Assembly (NCBI GenBank): GCA_902495155.1
Contig: CABUWD010000121.1
Coordinates: 1 to 5,966 of the forward strand
Source of the DNA: an uncultured Collinsella sp.
GTDB taxonomy: Bacteria; Actinomycetota; Coriobacteriia; Coriobacteriales; Coriobacteriaceae
Direction of reading: 5' to 3'
Length of the DNA: 5,966 nucleotides
Of this stretch, positions 5,915 through 5,966 are shown piece by piece (the stretch's first letter is position 1; each line of letters opens with the position of its first letter). The translations under genes were made by a program, and so were the position numbers. The notes under the pieces were generated by a model, which was not told the DNA's origin, searched no databases, and was given only the letters and a program-made list of their open reading frames with translations.

Positions 5915-5966
5915 TAGTCATTGGGGACGTTCTTAAATGACTAGTCGTCGGGGACAGTCTTCAGCG
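5915..5966. repeat. REP-like repeat at right edge (partial)
   Basis: A perfect 8-base inverted repeat (TAGTCATT at 5915-5922, AATGACTA at 5936-5943) encloses a 13-base loop. The 18 bases GTCATTGGGGACGTTCTT (5917-5934) recur imperfectly as GTCGTCGGGGACAGTCTT (5944-5961), 14 of 18 identical at a 27-base period. The element may continue beyond the window. Short palindromes of this type with a GGGGAC core are typical of REP sequences linked to Y1 (IS200-like, RAYT) transposases. That link is from general knowledge; no transposase is present here. Confidence 0.55.

Overview
The window looks like chromosomal housekeeping DNA from a high-GC Gram-positive bacterium. My best guess is a gut member of the Coriobacteriia (Actinomycetota), such as Collinsella. 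That guess rests on GC-rich genes with G/C-ending codons, strong AGGAGG-type ribosome binding sites, a Tat-type export signal at the left edge, and the general look of the proteins. No marker gene in the window proves it.

Layout, left to right. Positions 1-77 (minus) hold the first 25 codons of a Tat-exported protein. Its upstream region carries five copies of the hexamer CGGGCA/TGCCCG. Next, on the minus strand, is a probable two-gene operon: a HAD-family phosphatase (2523-1861) followed by a Sapep/PepV-type M20 dipeptidase (1806-370). It ends in a long hairpin with a U-tract at 275-347. A divergent intergenic region with dyad TTCAA/TTGAA words separates this operon from a DegV-family fatty-acid-binding protein gene on the plus strand (2680-3540). 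That gene converges on a LOG-family (TIGR00730) nucleotide phosphoribohydrolase-like gene on the minus strand (4467-3709). The convergent gap holds two large hairpins side by side. A terminator-like hairpin lies just in front of the LOG-family start codon. Upstream of it is tgt (5819-4680, minus), the tRNA-guanine transglycosylase of queuosine tRNA modification, with a candidate -10 box just upstream. The right edge enters a REP-like repeat.

The proteins are all recognisable families with intact key motifs and give no sign of a new enzymatic system. They do not form one pathway. The HAD phosphatase and dipeptidase are probably co-transcribed; the others look like separate transcription units.

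The less ordinary content is between the genes. Four palindromic elements occur in under 6 kb. Two (275-347 and 3554-3621) are clearly the same family: the outer stem sequence is conserved, while the inner stem sequence differs yet stays paired. The other two (3631-3697 and 5915-5966) share a TCATT(T/G)GGGACG head. At least two of the four appear to have been co-opted as transcription terminators. This suggests dispersed REP-like or MITE-like repeats that colonise gene ends; their mobilising enzyme, if any, is outside the window.
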